NCBI GenBank assembly: GCA_045658525.1
Contig: JAZOVD010000030.1
Location: forward strand, 1-64,000
DNA: 64,000 bases
Origin: SIG673 sp045658525
GTDB taxonomy: Bacteria; Bacillota; Clostridia; Oscillospirales; CAG-272
Direction: 5' to 3'
Positions within the stretch are counted from its first letter, which is position 1. The number at the start of each line of letters is the position of its first letter. This document shows, piece by piece, positions 40,481 through 49,857 of this stretch. The position numbers and the translations under genes are program-made. Under the pieces are notes generated by a model. The model was given only the letters and a program-made list of their open reading frames with translations. It did no database searches and was not told the DNA's origin.

Positions 40481-41530
40481 ATGAAAACGCTTGAAGTATC
40501 GTGTTCAAGGGATTATAAAATATATATCGGGAACGGTCTTTTTTCACGCGCGGGAAATCTCATAAAAGAGAATTTCCCGGGTAAAAGGGTCTGCGTTATA
40601 ACCGATACGAACGTTGCGGAGATATATCTGAGTCGTTTTGAAGAGGAGCTTGACTCTGCCGGAATTTCGCATGAGAGCTTTGTTTTTTCTCCGGGTGAGC
40701 ATAACAAGACTCTGGCAACTGTCGAGCAGATACTGCTTTTCCTTAATGAAAAGCAGTTTACACGTTCGGATATGCTTATCGCCCTCGGCGGCGGTATAAC
40801 GGGGGATATAACGGGATTTGTCGCGTCGATCTATCTTCGCGGACTTGAATTTATACAGATACCCACAACGCTTCTGGCGGCGGTGGATTCGTCAGTCGGT
40901 GGGAAAACGGGAGTAAATCTCGGCGGTCTTAAAAATCAGGTAGGAACGTTCTGGCAGCCGTCGGCAGTTATCTGCGATCCTATGATGTTTGATACGCTTC
41001 CAAAGGTGGAGTTTGCGTCGGGTATGGCGGAGGTAATAAAATACGCCGCGATATGCGATCCGGGTCTTGGAGCAAAGCTCTGCACGGAATGCGATATGAT
41101 AGATATGATATACGAATGCGTAAAGATCAAGCGAGATATTGTTTCCGAGGATGAGCGCGATACAGGAAAGCGCCAGCTTCTCAATCTCGGGCATACGTTC
41201 GGACACGGTATAGAAAAGGTGTCCGAAAACGCATACACCCACGGTCAGGCTGTCGCGATAGGAACGGTAATGGCGTTCAAGGCGGCGGAAAAGATGGGTA
41301 TATGTGAGGCGGGAGAGACGGAAAAGGCTGAAAGACTTTTGAACGCCTACTCGCTTCCAACTAAATGTGAGTTTAATCCGTATAATCTTCTGTTTGCTAT
41401 GCAGAGCGATAAAAAGCGCGCGGGTGGTAAGATAACTCTTATTCTTCCCCGTTCGTTCGGTGACTGTATCCTTTATCGCACAGATATGAATTCGCTTCCC
41501 GAAATACTCGGATACGCTCTGGGGAAATAA
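40481..41530 (+). CDS. aroB: 3-dehydroquinate synthase
   Basis: 349 residues. It converts DAHP to 3-dehydroquinate using NAD+ and a divalent metal, the second shikimate-pathway step. Features are ITDTNVAEIYLSRF, then FSPGEHNKTLATVEQIL, the nucleotide loop ALGGGITGDITGFVA, YLRGLEFIQIPTTLLA, VDSSVGGKTGVNL, and metal ligands in the region SGMAEVIKYA and LLNLGHTFGHGIE. Length is normal. It starts 23 nt after rbfA and is followed 15 nt later by aroA. Confidence 0.97.
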   Translation: MKTLEVSCSRDYKIYIGNGLFSRAGNLIKENFPGKRVCVITDTNVAEIYLSRFEEELDSAGISHESFVFSPGEHNKTLATVEQILLFLNEKQFTRSDMLIALGGGITGDITGFVASIYLRGLEFIQIPTTLLAAVDSSVGGKTGVNLGGLKNQVGTFWQPSAVICDPMMFDTLPKVEFASGMAEVIKYAAICDPGLGAKLCTECDMIDMIYECVKIKRDIVSEDERDTGKRQLLNLGHTFGHGIEKVSENAYTHGQAVAIGTVMAFKAAEKMGICEAGETEKAERLLNAYSLPTKCEFNPYNLLFAMQSDKKRAGGKITLILPRSFGDCILYRTDMNSLPEILGYALGK

Positions 41531-41545
41531 GAGGTAAAATACATA

Positions 41546-42802
41546 ATGAATACGACTGTTTTTCCATCGTTGCTCAGGGGAACGGTAAACGCTCCCGTAT
41601 CAAAGTCAGACCTTCACAGAGCGCTTATTTGTGCCGCTTTCTGTAACGGGACCACCGTCCTTCCGGTGCTTGCATCAAACTCCGACACGGACGCGACGGC
41701 TGAGTGCCTTTCGGCACTCGGGGCAGGGGTGGAGCGCACCGAAAACGGATTTGTCATAAACGGACCGATGAGCGGAGGCGGAGAGCTTAACTGCCGTGAA
41801 AGCGGCTCCACCCTTCGCTTTCTGCTGCCGGTCGCGGCGGTACTGGGTAAGGAGGCGCATTTTTCCGGCAGCGGAAAGCTGCCGTCGCGTCCGGTGCTTC
41901 CGCTGACATCGGAGCTTCGCCTGAAAGGAAGTAACATAAGCTCGGATTTTCTCCCTATAACCGTAAAAGGTAAAGCACGCGGAGGAGTATATACACTCCC
42001 CGGTGACGTAAGCTCGCAGTTTGTAAGCGGACTTATGCTCGCGCTTCCTTATACGGGAGAATATTCCGCGATACGTCTTACCTCACCGCTCCAATCAAAA
42101 ATGTACGTCGATATGACGGCAAATACACTTTCGAGATTCGGTGTGGTTTGGAGAGGTGTTTCGGAGGGAACACCTGAATTTCCGTTTGGCGGTTATTCTT
42201 TAGTAGGCGGCGCGTATTCAAGTCCCGAAAAGTATGTAGCTGAGGGCGACTGGTCGGGCGCGGCGTTTTTCACCGTTGCCGGAGCGATAGGCGGAGAGAT
42301 AACGATAAACGGACTTGATCCCGATAGCGCACAGCCGGACAGAGCGATAGCCGATATAGTGAAAAGGTTTGGCGCGGATATAGGATTTGAAAACGGAGCG
42401 CTGAAAGTGAAAACAGCAGAAAAACGTCCGTTTTCCCTTGACGTATCGCAGTTCCCCGATCTTTTTCCCGTGCTTTCAGTGCTTGCCGCGGCGGCGAACG
42501 GAGAAAGCCGTCTCTATAACGCGGGTAGGCTCCGTATAAAGGAGAGTGACAGAATATCAGCAGTCTGTAATATGATAAACTCACTCGGCGGCAAAGCCAT
42601 AGCGGACGAGGATAGCCTGACAGTCTATGGAAACGGAAGACTTGACGGCGGAACTGTAAACGGCGAAAACGACCACAGAATAGTTATGAGCGCGGCGATA
42701 GCGTCGCTTATATGTGAAAACGAGGTAACGGTACTCGGAAGCGAAGCGGTAAATAAATCTTACCCAGCGTTTTTCGAGGATCTTTCGGGTTTAACGAAAT
42801 AA
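41546..42802 (+). CDS. aroA: 3-phosphoshikimate 1-carboxyvinyltransferase (EPSP synthase)
   Basis: 418 residues. It joins phosphoenolpyruvate to shikimate-3-phosphate. It shows APVSKSDLHRALICAAF near the start (the substrate-binding Lys-Ser and Arg), the family motif NCRESGSTLRFLLPVAAVLG, the GDVSSQFVSGLMLALP segment, GDWSGAAFF, and IKESDRI followed by NDHRIVMSAAIAS near the C-terminus. The sequence belongs to the shorter, compact Firmicutes-like branch. An inverted dispersed repeat of about 140 bp separates it from aroC. Confidence 0.97.
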   Translation: MNTTVFPSLLRGTVNAPVSKSDLHRALICAAFCNGTTVLPVLASNSDTDATAECLSALGAGVERTENGFVINGPMSGGGELNCRESGSTLRFLLPVAAVLGKEAHFSGSGKLPSRPVLPLTSELRLKGSNISSDFLPITVKGKARGGVYTLPGDVSSQFVSGLMLALPYTGEYSAIRLTSPLQSKMYVDMTANTLSRFGVVWRGVSEGTPEFPFGGYSLVGGAYSSPEKYVAEGDWSGAAFFTVAGAIGGEITINGLDPDSAQPDRAIADIVKRFGADIGFENGALKVKTAEKRPFSLDVSQFPDLFPVLSVLAAAANGESRLYNAGRLRIKESDRISAVCNMINSLGGKAIADEDSLTVYGNGRLDGGTVNGENDHRIVMSAAIASLICENEVTVLGSEAVNKSYPAFFEDLSGLTK

Positions 42803-42805
42803 TAT

Positions 42806-42949
42806 CTCTATGTGAACCCCTCGGAAGTGAAAAATTGTTCAAGGTGGCAACAAAAGCTCGACTGTAAGTTTCTTTCTTTTTCTTTGGTTCGTTTCTTTTT
42901 CTTTCTTTGCAAAGAAGGAAAAAGAAATGAAGATGAAAATCAAGCTTCA
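42806..42949 (-). repeat. Dispersed repeat D, inverted copy
   Basis: Reverse complement matches 7672-7815 over almost the whole length, with scattered differences. It starts 4 bp after the aroA stop and sits inside the aro operon; the aroC ribosome binding site (GAAAGGA) begins just beyond it. Confidence 0.8.
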
Positions 42950-42977
42950 TGAAGCATTTTGAAAGGATTGAAAATAA

Positions 42978-44072
42978 ATGTATTCCGAATTCGGAAGAAA
43001 TATAAAAATAGGCGTTTCGGGCGGCTCGCACGAGGAGTACGTCTCAGCGGTGGCGTGCGGAGTTCCGTCGGGCTTTAAGTACGATGCCGAAAAGCTTAAA
43101 GCGTTTATGAAACGCAGACAGGGTGGCAATCTCCCGTTTACAACTCCCAGAAAAGAGGAGGATGAACCTGTTTTCGTTTCAGGTCTTGATGAAAATAGGG
43201 TTACAAACGGAGAACCGCTTGAAGTAAGAATATATAATAAAAACGTCCGTTCGGGAGATTATAAAGGCTTTACGGATACCCCGAGACCCTCTCACGCGGA
43301 CTATACCGCGCCGCTTCGCTTCGGAAGCGATATAGATATGAGAGGCGGCGGACATTTTTCAGCACGTCTTACCGCACCTCTGTGCGTTATCGGTGGAATA
43401 TTTAAGCAAATGCTTGAAAAAAAGGGTGTTTACATAGGCACTCACCTTGCGTCAGTCGGACACGTTTCCGATGAACCGTTCTCGCTTACCGAGATAACGG
43501 CAGGCGATTTTAATAAAGTCCTTTCGTCAGATTTCCCGACGCTTAGTGAAGAAAAAGCCGAGGAAATGAAAAAAGAGCTTGAAGCAGTCGCAAAGGACGC
43601 GGACTCGCTCGGCGGTGTGGTGGAATGTGCGGTCGTAGGTCTTAATGCAGGCTACGGCGACCCACTCTACTACGGAGTTGAAAACGTTATATCGAGCGAA
43701 ATGTTCGGACTTGGCGGAGTGCGCGGAATAGAGTTCGGACTCGGATTTGCCGCTACCAAGATGCGCGGAAGCGAGCATAACGACCCGTTTACCGTTAAAG
43801 ATGGTAAGATTGTAACTAAAACCAACAACAGCGCTGGCGTTCAGGGCGGAATAACCAACGGTATGCCGATAGTTTTCAGAGTGGCGTTCAAGCCTACCGC
43901 GTCAATAGGTATGAAGCAGGACACGGTCTCTCTTTCGGAGATGACCGATACGGAAATAGCGATAAAAGGCCGTCACGATCCCTGTATCGCGATAAGAGCG
44001 CTCCCTTGTGTTGAGGCGCTTACGGCAATAGCGATCTCCGAGCTTGTGATCTCGAAGGACGGAGCTATATGA
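42978..44072 (+). CDS. aroC: Chorismate synthase
   Basis: 364 residues. It makes chorismate from EPSP using reduced FMN, the last step of the shared aromatic pathway. It has GVSGGSHEEYVSAVACGVPSG at the start, the signature FRPSHADYT-like TPRPSHADYTAPLRFG, the GGGHFSARLTAPLC segment, an FGLGGVRGIEFGLGFA stretch, NNSAGVQGGITNGMPI, and RHDPCIAIRALPCVEA. No flavin-reductase domain is attached, so reduced flavin must come from elsewhere (monofunctional type). It overlaps miaA by 4 nt. Confidence 0.97.
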   Translation: MYSEFGRNIKIGVSGGSHEEYVSAVACGVPSGFKYDAEKLKAFMKRRQGGNLPFTTPRKEEDEPVFVSGLDENRVTNGEPLEVRIYNKNVRSGDYKGFTDTPRPSHADYTAPLRFGSDIDMRGGGHFSARLTAPLCVIGGIFKQMLEKKGVYIGTHLASVGHVSDEPFSLTEITAGDFNKVLSSDFPTLSEEKAEEMKKELEAVAKDADSLGGVVECAVVGLNAGYGDPLYYGVENVISSEMFGLGGVRGIEFGLGFAATKMRGSEHNDPFTVKDGKIVTKTNNSAGVQGGITNGMPIVFRVAFKPTASIGMKQDTVSLSEMTDTEIAIKGRHDPCIAIRALPCVEALTAIAISELVISKDGAI

Positions 44073-45007
44073 GCGATAGAATAAAGGTGTTGGCTATCGT
44101 AGGTCCTACGGCGTCGGGAAAGACCGCGCTTTCAGTTGAGGTTGCCAAGCGTCTGGACGGTGAGGTAATCTCCTGTGATTCTATGCAGATATATAGAGGG
44201 ATGACGGTAGGAACTGCGGCTGTAACGGAGGAGGAGATGCAGGGTATTCCGCATCACCTTATAGGTTTCGTTTCTCCGTCAGAAAGCTTTTCCTGCGCCG
44301 ATTACGCGGAAGCGGCTGGCAGGGTGATAGAGGATATACACAAACGAGGAAAGCTCCCCATACTCTGTGGCGGAACAGGTCTGTACCTTGATACCGTACT
44401 GAAAGGTACGCGTCTTTCGGAGGCAGGAAAGGATGAAGAATACCGAGGGGAGCTTTCGCGGCTTTCTCCCGAGGAGCTTCACCGCAGGCTTTCGGAGATA
44501 GATCCAGAGTCAGCCGCGAAAACTCACGCAAATAACGTAAAAAGAGTTATTCGCGCGCTTGAAATATATCACGTTACGGGTAAGACCAAAACGCAGTGGG
44601 ATAGTGAATCGAGAACGGAAGGCTCGGTATATGATGCCAAAATAATAGGCCTTGATTTTCGTGACAGAGAGAAGCTCTACGAGCGTATAAACCGAAGAGT
44701 CGATATAATGCTTGAAAACGGACTTCTTGACGAGGTAAAGGCGCTCGACTGTAAGGAGTTCAGAGCGTCAACGTCGGCGCAGGCAATAGGGTATAAGGAG
44801 ATACTTCGCTATCTTGACGGTGACGTAAGCTTGGAGGAAGCTGTCGAGGAGATAAAAAAAGCGTCGCGTAATTACGCTAAGCGCCAGCTTACGTGGTTCA
44901 GAGCCAATCCCAATATCGGAATGATATATCCCGACGAATGTCCGGAAAACAAGGATAAATTTGAATTTATTGTAAATTCTGCGATAAATATTATAAATAT
45001 TATATAA
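44069..45007 (+). CDS. miaA: tRNA dimethylallyltransferase
   Basis: 312 residues. It adds the dimethylallyl group to A37 of tRNAs reading UNN codons. It has P-loop GPTASGKTALSVEVAKR (about 11-27), ISCDSMQIYRGMTVGTA, IPHHLIGFVSPSESFSCADY, GGTGLYLDTVLKG, and KRQLTWFRANPNI near the C-terminus. Length is normal. It is translationally coupled to aroC through an ATGA overlap, so tRNA modification and chorismate synthesis are co-expressed here. Confidence 0.97.
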   Translation: MSDRIKVLAIVGPTASGKTALSVEVAKRLDGEVISCDSMQIYRGMTVGTAAVTEEEMQGIPHHLIGFVSPSESFSCADYAEAAGRVIEDIHKRGKLPILCGGTGLYLDTVLKGTRLSEAGKDEEYRGELSRLSPEELHRRLSEIDPESAAKTHANNVKRVIRALEIYHVTGKTKTQWDSESRTEGSVYDAKIIGLDFRDREKLYERINRRVDIMLENGLLDEVKALDCKEFRASTSAQAIGYKEILRYLDGDVSLEEAVEEIKKASRNYAKRQLTWFRANPNIGMIYPDECPENKDKFEFIVNSAINIINII

Positions 45008-45053
45008 AATATGTTATACTTAAAAAAATGGCGCGAAAGGAGGCAGCCCAAGA

Positions 45054-45785
45054 GTGGATGAGGAATACAAACGCTTCATAGAAGAAAAGCTCGGAGGCGT
45101 AAGAGCGCGAATACGCGAAAGAACACTTAAAAGGGCAGCCGAAACCGCCTTTGCTTCGGAGGACGTGACCTTGCTCGCGGCGACCAAGAACGTCGATGCC
45201 GAGGCGATAAATTACGCTCACAAAAATCTGGGACTTGATCACATAGGCGAGAATAAGGCACAGGAGCTTGTCTTGAAGTACCCACAACTCGATAAAGACG
45301 GATTGCACATACACTTTATCGGACATTTGCAGACCAATAAGGTAAGGCAGATAATAGATAAGGTCGAGATGATACATTCCCTTGACAGCATCGGGCTTGC
45401 GGAGGAAATAGATAAGCGCGCGAGGGCAATAGGAAAACGAATGCCCGTGCTTGTGGAAATAAATATCGCCCGTGAACCGGAAAAAGGCGGCGTGTTTCCC
45501 GAAAATGCGGAGGACTTTGTAAGAGAAGTCTCCCGTCTTACGTCGATACACGTTAAGGGTCTGATGACTATGGCGCCCGCCGGATGCTCGGAGAGTGAGT
45601 ACACACGTTATTTCACCGAGGTAAAAGAGCTGTTTGAGAAAATAAAAGCACTCGGTATCCCCGAGGTATCCGCTGAGGTACTCAGTATGGGTATGTCGGA
45701 CAGCTATGAATGCGCGGTCTCGTGCGGCGCGACGCTTGTACGCGTCGGAAGCGCGATATTCGGGAAACGCGCCTATCAAATTTAA
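45054..45785 (+). CDS. yggS: YggS-family pyridoxal-phosphate homeostasis protein
   Basis: 243 residues from GTG at 45054, 9 nt after AAGGAGG. It is a PLP-binding TIM-barrel protein of the PLPBP/YggS/YlmE family that keeps B6 and amino-acid pools balanced; it has no known catalysis. Features are LLAATKNVDAEAINYAHKNL with the PLP Lys in the Thr-Lys-Asn position, DHIGENKAQEL, HFIGHLQTNKVRQI, VLVEINIAREPEKGG, GLMTMAPAG, and SMGMSDSYECAV for the phosphate group. It heads the classic yggS-sepF-yggT-ileS string. Confidence 0.95.
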   Translation: MDEEYKRFIEEKLGGVRARIRERTLKRAAETAFASEDVTLLAATKNVDAEAINYAHKNLGLDHIGENKAQELVLKYPQLDKDGLHIHFIGHLQTNKVRQIIDKVEMIHSLDSIGLAEEIDKRARAIGKRMPVLVEINIAREPEKGGVFPENAEDFVREVSRLTSIHVKGLMTMAPAGCSESEYTRYFTEVKELFEKIKALGIPEVSAEVLSMGMSDSYECAVSCGATLVRVGSAIFGKRAYQI

Positions 45786-45844
45786 AAATAAAAAATAAAA
45801 ACACAAGAATCCGCATAAGAAATGCGGACAAGGAGGTAAAAATC

Positions 45845-46222
45845 ATGGGATTTTGGAATGTTAACAAGAAGGACGATCTGTACGAGGACGATAATTTTGA
45901 AAACGAGGATCTCGAAATAGACGATTTCGAGCAGCCTAAGGAGAAGATAGCTCCCGTAGCGCACGGTACGCTTCAGATGAAGGTGGTACGCCCCAAGAAG
46001 CTTAAAGAGGCAACCGAGATAGCCGAGAGCCTTCAGAACGGTCAGACGATAGTTCTCAATCTTGACGAGATGGACGATTCCGCGGCAAGAAGAATGATAG
46101 ACTATATAGCGGGCGTTATATTCGCTATACGCGGAAAGATAGAGCGCCCCGCCGACAGAACCTTCCTGCTTACTCCCGACGGAATAAGCGTAGCGACGGA
46201 AGAAAAGGACCCCGCTCAGTAA
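45845..46222 (+). CDS. sepF: Cell division protein SepF
   Basis: 125 residues from ATG at 45845, 7 nt after AAGGAGG; the upstream in-frame extension overlaps yggS and is rejected. SepF links FtsZ filaments to the membrane and bundles them at the septum. It has an acidic N-terminal linker with repeated Glu-Asp (residues 10-35), then the SepF core from LQMKVVRPKKLKEATEIAE through GQTIVLNLDEMDDSAARRMI and DYIAGVIFAIRGKIERPADR. The N-terminal amphipathic membrane helix is poorly defined, with only MGFWNVNK visible. It sits 60 nt after yggS, as usual in Firmicutes. Confidence 0.95.
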   Translation: MGFWNVNKKDDLYEDDNFENEDLEIDDFEQPKEKIAPVAHGTLQMKVVRPKKLKEATEIAESLQNGQTIVLNLDEMDDSAARRMIDYIAGVIFAIRGKIERPADRTFLLTPDGISVATEEKDPAQ

Positions 46223-46225
46223 TCT

Positions 46226-46492
46226 ATGGGACTTTTGTTCCTCGCGCTTTCGGGAATACTGAAAGCGATATTGGGATTTCAGATAATCCTGCTTATCCTT
46301 TCCACGCTTTTTGAGCACACGCTTTTGGCGGAGAAAAACTCAGCTGTAAAGCTCCTGCTTATCGAATGCGACGTCTGGACGGCATGGGCGAGATACCTTT
46401 TCTCGTCTTTTCAAAAAAAGCTTGGAGGAGCGATAGACCTACCGCTTCTATTAACGGAAGCTGTGCTTTACGTAATAGCACGATATATTTAA
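46226..46492 (+). CDS. yggT: YggT-like small membrane protein
   Basis: 88 residues with two hydrophobic segments (about 2-28 and 70-87) and a short hydrophilic loop containing WARYLFSSFQKKLGG and IDLPLLLTE, comparable with the YggT pattern of two helices around a proline- or glycine-rich loop. Sequence similarity is weak, so the call leans on position: directly after sepF (3 nt) and before ileS. YggT proteins are implicated in division and osmotic response. No clear ribosome binding site is visible, so translation probably depends on sepF. Confidence 0.65.
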   Translation: MGLLFLALSGILKAILGFQIILLILSTLFEHTLLAEKNSAVKLLLIECDVWTAWARYLFSSFQKKLGGAIDLPLLLTEAVLYVIARYI

Positions 46493-46524
46493 AAAACAGT
46501 TTCAAACAGGAGACATACTTAAAA

Positions 46525-49314
46525 ATGGCAACCGATTATTCAAAAACTCTCAACCTGCCCGCGACAGAATTTGCGATGCGGGCAAATCTCCCCCAGCGCG
46601 AGCCTGATATGCTTGCCGATTGGGAGAATAATGATCTTTATAAGGCTCTTATGGAGAAGAACGCGGACAAGCCTAAGTTCGTTCTTCACGACGGTCCCCC
46701 CTACGCTAACGGAGATATACACATAGGTCACGCGCTCAATAAGACCTTGAAGGACTTTATAGTTCGTTATCAGAATATGAACGGAAAGTGCGCTCCGTAC
46801 GTTCCCGGCTGGGACTGTCACGGACTTCCCGCGGAGAGCGCGATAATCAAGCAGACAAAGCTTGACCGCGGCTCTATGACGGTATCCGCGTTCAGAGATA
46901 AGTGTAAGGATTTCGTTCTTACCTATGTTGACAGACAGAGAGAGGGCTTTAAGCGTCTCGGTGTCATCGGAGACTGGGAGAATCCCTATCTTACGTTAAA
47001 GCCTGAGTTTGAGGCGAAGCAGATAGAGATATTCGGCGAGATGGCGAAAAAGGGCTATATCTATAAGGGAATGAAGCCCGTTTATTGGTGCGCCTACGAC
47101 GAGACCGCGCTTGCTGAGGCGGAGATAGAGTACAGCGACGATAAGTGTGACTCTATATACGTCAAGTTCGAGGTAACGGACGATCTCGGCGGAAAGATAA
47201 GAAATATCCCGGGAGTTCCCGAAAAGGTCTATTTCGTTATCTGGACGACTACGACCTGGACTCTTCCCGGCAACCTCGGTATCTGTCTTAACCCCGACTA
47301 CGAATATTCCGTAGTCAAGGTCGGAGACGAGGCTTACGTTATGGCTAAGGAGCTTATCGAAAGCGTATTCAAGACAGCGGGAATAGAGGAGTATGAGATA
47401 CTCGGAAGCTTTAAGGGCAGAGAAGCCGAGGGAATGAAGGCGGCTCATCCGTTTATGGACAGACCCTCTTACGTTATCTGCGGCGCGCACGTAACGCTCG
47501 AAAGCGGTACGGGCTGCGTTCATACCGCTCCCGGCTTTGGTGCGGAGGACTTTGACGTATGGCGTAAGTATAAGGACCTTCCCGAGCTTATCGTTCCCGT
47601 TGACGCAAAGGGTAAGCTTACCGAGCTTGCGGGCAAGTATAACGGCCTCACTACCGCACAGGCGAACGTTGAGATACTCAAAGATCTCGAAGAAAACGGC
47701 TCGCTCCTCGCGGTACAGAAGATAGTTCACCCCTATCCTCACTGTTGGAGATGTAAGAACCCGATAATCTACCGCGCGACCGAGCAGTGGTTCGCTTCCG
47801 TTTCGGATATGACAGAGGCGGCTGTAAAGGCTTGTGACGGCATAGAGTGGCTTCCCGCTTGGGGTAAGGACAGAATGATCGCTATGATACGCGAGAGAAA
47901 CGACTGGTGTATCTCCCGTCAGCGTAACTGGGGCGTTCCGCTTCCGATCTTCTATTGTGCCGACTGCGGAGAGTACGTTATAAACGACGATACGGTCAAG
48001 AGCGTTTCCGCGATCTTCCGCGAAAAAGGTTCTAACGCTTGGTACGATATGCCCGCCGAGGAGCTTCTTCCTAACGGCTTTACCTGTCCGAAGTGCGGCG
48101 GTAAGAGCTTTACCAAGGAAAAGGATATAATGGACGTTTGGTTCGACTCCGGCTCTTCTCACGCATCCGTTCTTGAAGAAAGAGACGACCTCGTATCTCC
48201 CGCCGATATATATCTTGAAGGCGGAGACCAGTACAGAGGCTGGTTCCAGTCGTCGATGCTTACGTCGATAGCCGCTCGCGGCAGAGCGCCTTATAAGAAG
48301 ATAATAACCCACGGCTGGACGGTTGACGGAGAGGGCAAGGCGATGCACAAGAGTGCGGGTAACGCGGTATCCCCTCAGGAGATAATCGACACCTATGGCG
48401 CTGATATACTCCGTCTGTGGGTATCGTCCGTTGACTTTACCGTTGACGCGAGAATTTCCAAGGATATTCTCAAACAGCTTTCAGAGGTTTACAGAAAGAT
48501 AAGAAATACCGCAAGAATACTGATGGGTAACCTCGGAACTGCCGAGACGGACTTCAATCCCGACAGAGATATGGTATCCGACGATAAGCTGACCGATCTT
48601 GATAAATGGGCGCTCGCAAAGCTCAATAAGCTCATAAAGAACGTCCGTGCCGGTTACGATGCGTGCCAGTTCCATATAGTATATCACGAGATAAATAACT
48701 TCTGCACGATAGATATGTCCAAGCTGTATATCGATATAGTCAAGGACAGAACGTACGTTGACGCAAAGGACGGCGAGGGACGCCGCGCGGCACAGACCAC
48801 TATGTATAAGGTCCTCTCCGCACTTGCGCGCCTTATTGCTCCGATACTTGCGTTTACTGCCGACGAGATCTGGAAGGCTATGCCTCACCTCTCTACCGAC
48901 GACGTAAGAAACGTTCTTCTTAACGACATGCCAGAGTATGACGAGAGCGAGAAGTTCGCGGAGGTCGAGGCTAAGTACGACGCTCTGTTCGCTATGCGTG
49001 ACGAGGTCCTTTCCGCGCTTGAAGTAGCGAGAGCCTCCAAGGTAATAGGAAAGTCTCTTGAAGCAAAGGTAGAGTACAGCGTAAACAGTAACGCTTATAA
49101 GTGGCTCTCCGAGCTTGGCGAGGACGTTCTCTCAGATATATTCATAGTATCTCAGACTAAGCTCGTGGACGGTGGCAACGTAACGGAGAACAGCGTTAAG
49201 GTAATGCCCGCCGACGGCGAGAAGTGCGCGCGCTGCTGGAAGCATTCCGAGGGCGCGATAGAGGTCGATGGAGAGCATATCTGCCCGCGTTGTAAGAGAA
49301 TACTGGGTCTTTAA
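46525..49314 (+). CDS. ileS: Isoleucyl-tRNA synthetase
   Basis: 929 residues from ATG at 46525, behind CAGGAGA; a longer in-frame extension would run back into yggT. Class I synthetase: PPYANGDIHIGHALNKTLKD carries the HIGH motif, and the editing CP1 domain has WTTTTWTLPGNLGI and HTAPGFGAEDF. The KMSKS motif is the variant KAMHKSAGNAVSP, as seen in other clostridial IleS. The anticodon-binding domain and a C-terminal zinc finger (CARCWKHSEG followed by CPRCKRIL) are present. The type (bacterial, mupirocin-sensitive or not) is not assigned. Genes ylmH and divIVA, which often precede ileS, are absent here. Confidence 0.97.
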   Translation: MATDYSKTLNLPATEFAMRANLPQREPDMLADWENNDLYKALMEKNADKPKFVLHDGPPYANGDIHIGHALNKTLKDFIVRYQNMNGKCAPYVPGWDCHGLPAESAIIKQTKLDRGSMTVSAFRDKCKDFVLTYVDRQREGFKRLGVIGDWENPYLTLKPEFEAKQIEIFGEMAKKGYIYKGMKPVYWCAYDETALAEAEIEYSDDKCDSIYVKFEVTDDLGGKIRNIPGVPEKVYFVIWTTTTWTLPGNLGICLNPDYEYSVVKVGDEAYVMAKELIESVFKTAGIEEYEILGSFKGREAEGMKAAHPFMDRPSYVICGAHVTLESGTGCVHTAPGFGAEDFDVWRKYKDLPELIVPVDAKGKLTELAGKYNGLTTAQANVEILKDLEENGSLLAVQKIVHPYPHCWRCKNPIIYRATEQWFASVSDMTEAAVKACDGIEWLPAWGKDRMIAMIRERNDWCISRQRNWGVPLPIFYCADCGEYVINDDTVKSVSAIFREKGSNAWYDMPAEELLPNGFTCPKCGGKSFTKEKDIMDVWFDSGSSHASVLEERDDLVSPADIYLEGGDQYRGWFQSSMLTSIAARGRAPYKKIITHGWTVDGEGKAMHKSAGNAVSPQEIIDTYGADILRLWVSSVDFTVDARISKDILKQLSEVYRKIRNTARILMGNLGTAETDFNPDRDMVSDDKLTDLDKWALAKLNKLIKNVRAGYDACQFHIVYHEINNFCTIDMSKLYIDIVKDRTYVDAKDGEGRRAAQTTMYKVLSALARLIAPILAFTADEIWKAMPHLSTDDVRNVLLNDMPEYDESEKFAEVEAKYDALFAMRDEVLSALEVARASKVIGKSLEAKVEYSVNSNAYKWLSELGEDVLSDIFIVSQTKLVDGGNVTENSVKVMPADGEKCARCWKHSEGAIEVDGEHICPRCKRILGL

Positions 49315-49316
49315 GA

Positions 49317-49841
49317 ATGTTTTTGGAAAAGATAAAAAAGTATATAAAAATTAACGAAAAGGGAGCATTGATCTCCCTTTTCGTTACAATAGCCACAGTT
49401 ATTATAGATTTTTTGACCAAGATCATCGTTATGAATACGATGACGCTCGGTCAAAGCATACCCCTGATAAAGGGAGTTCTTCATATAACCTATATAACGA
49501 ATAAAGGAGCGGCGTTCGGCTCGTTTTCGGACGCGCGTTGGCTCTTTATGACGCTCTCCTCACTGCTTATCGTGTTTCTCGTCGCGCTTCTTATCGCGTG
49601 GGAGGACAGACACCCGCTTTTCTACGTTTCGGTGTCGATGGTGCTTGGCGGCGGTATAGGAAATATGATAGACAGGATATTCTACGGCGAGGTCGTTGAT
49701 TTCATAGACTTCTGCGCGTTTCCAAGGCTCTGGCAGTGGATATTTAACGGAGCGGACTCCTTCGTGTGCGTTGGGGTAGGACTTCTTATCATCTACTATA
49801 TAAAAACCGAGATAAGGAACGCGAGGGAGAAGAAGGAATAA
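49317..49841 (+). CDS. lspA: Lipoprotein signal peptidase (signal peptidase II)
   Basis: 174 residues with four membrane helices. It cuts the signal peptide of lipid-modified proteins, such as those at 1292 and 29187. The two catalytic aspartates lie in GGGIGNMIDRI and FNGADSFVCVG, and the conserved Asn segment reads YITNKGAAFG. An extra about 15-residue cytoplasmic N-terminus (MFLEKIKKYIKINEKG) precedes helix 1. Starts 2 nt after the ileS stop; ileS-lspA order is common in bacteria. Confidence 0.96.
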   Translation: MFLEKIKKYIKINEKGALISLFVTIATVIIDFLTKIIVMNTMTLGQSIPLIKGVLHITYITNKGAAFGSFSDARWLFMTLSSLLIVFLVALLIAWEDRHPLFYVSVSMVLGGGIGNMIDRIFYGEVVDFIDFCAFPRLWQWIFNGADSFVCVGVGLLIIYYIKTEIRNAREKKE

Positions 49842-49857
49842 AAAAGGGGGAAGCCTT

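Noticed and set aside
46996..48348. A 450-codon minus-strand frame opposite ileS
   Set aside because: Antisense to a complete isoleucyl-tRNA synthetase gene; no domain and no start signals.
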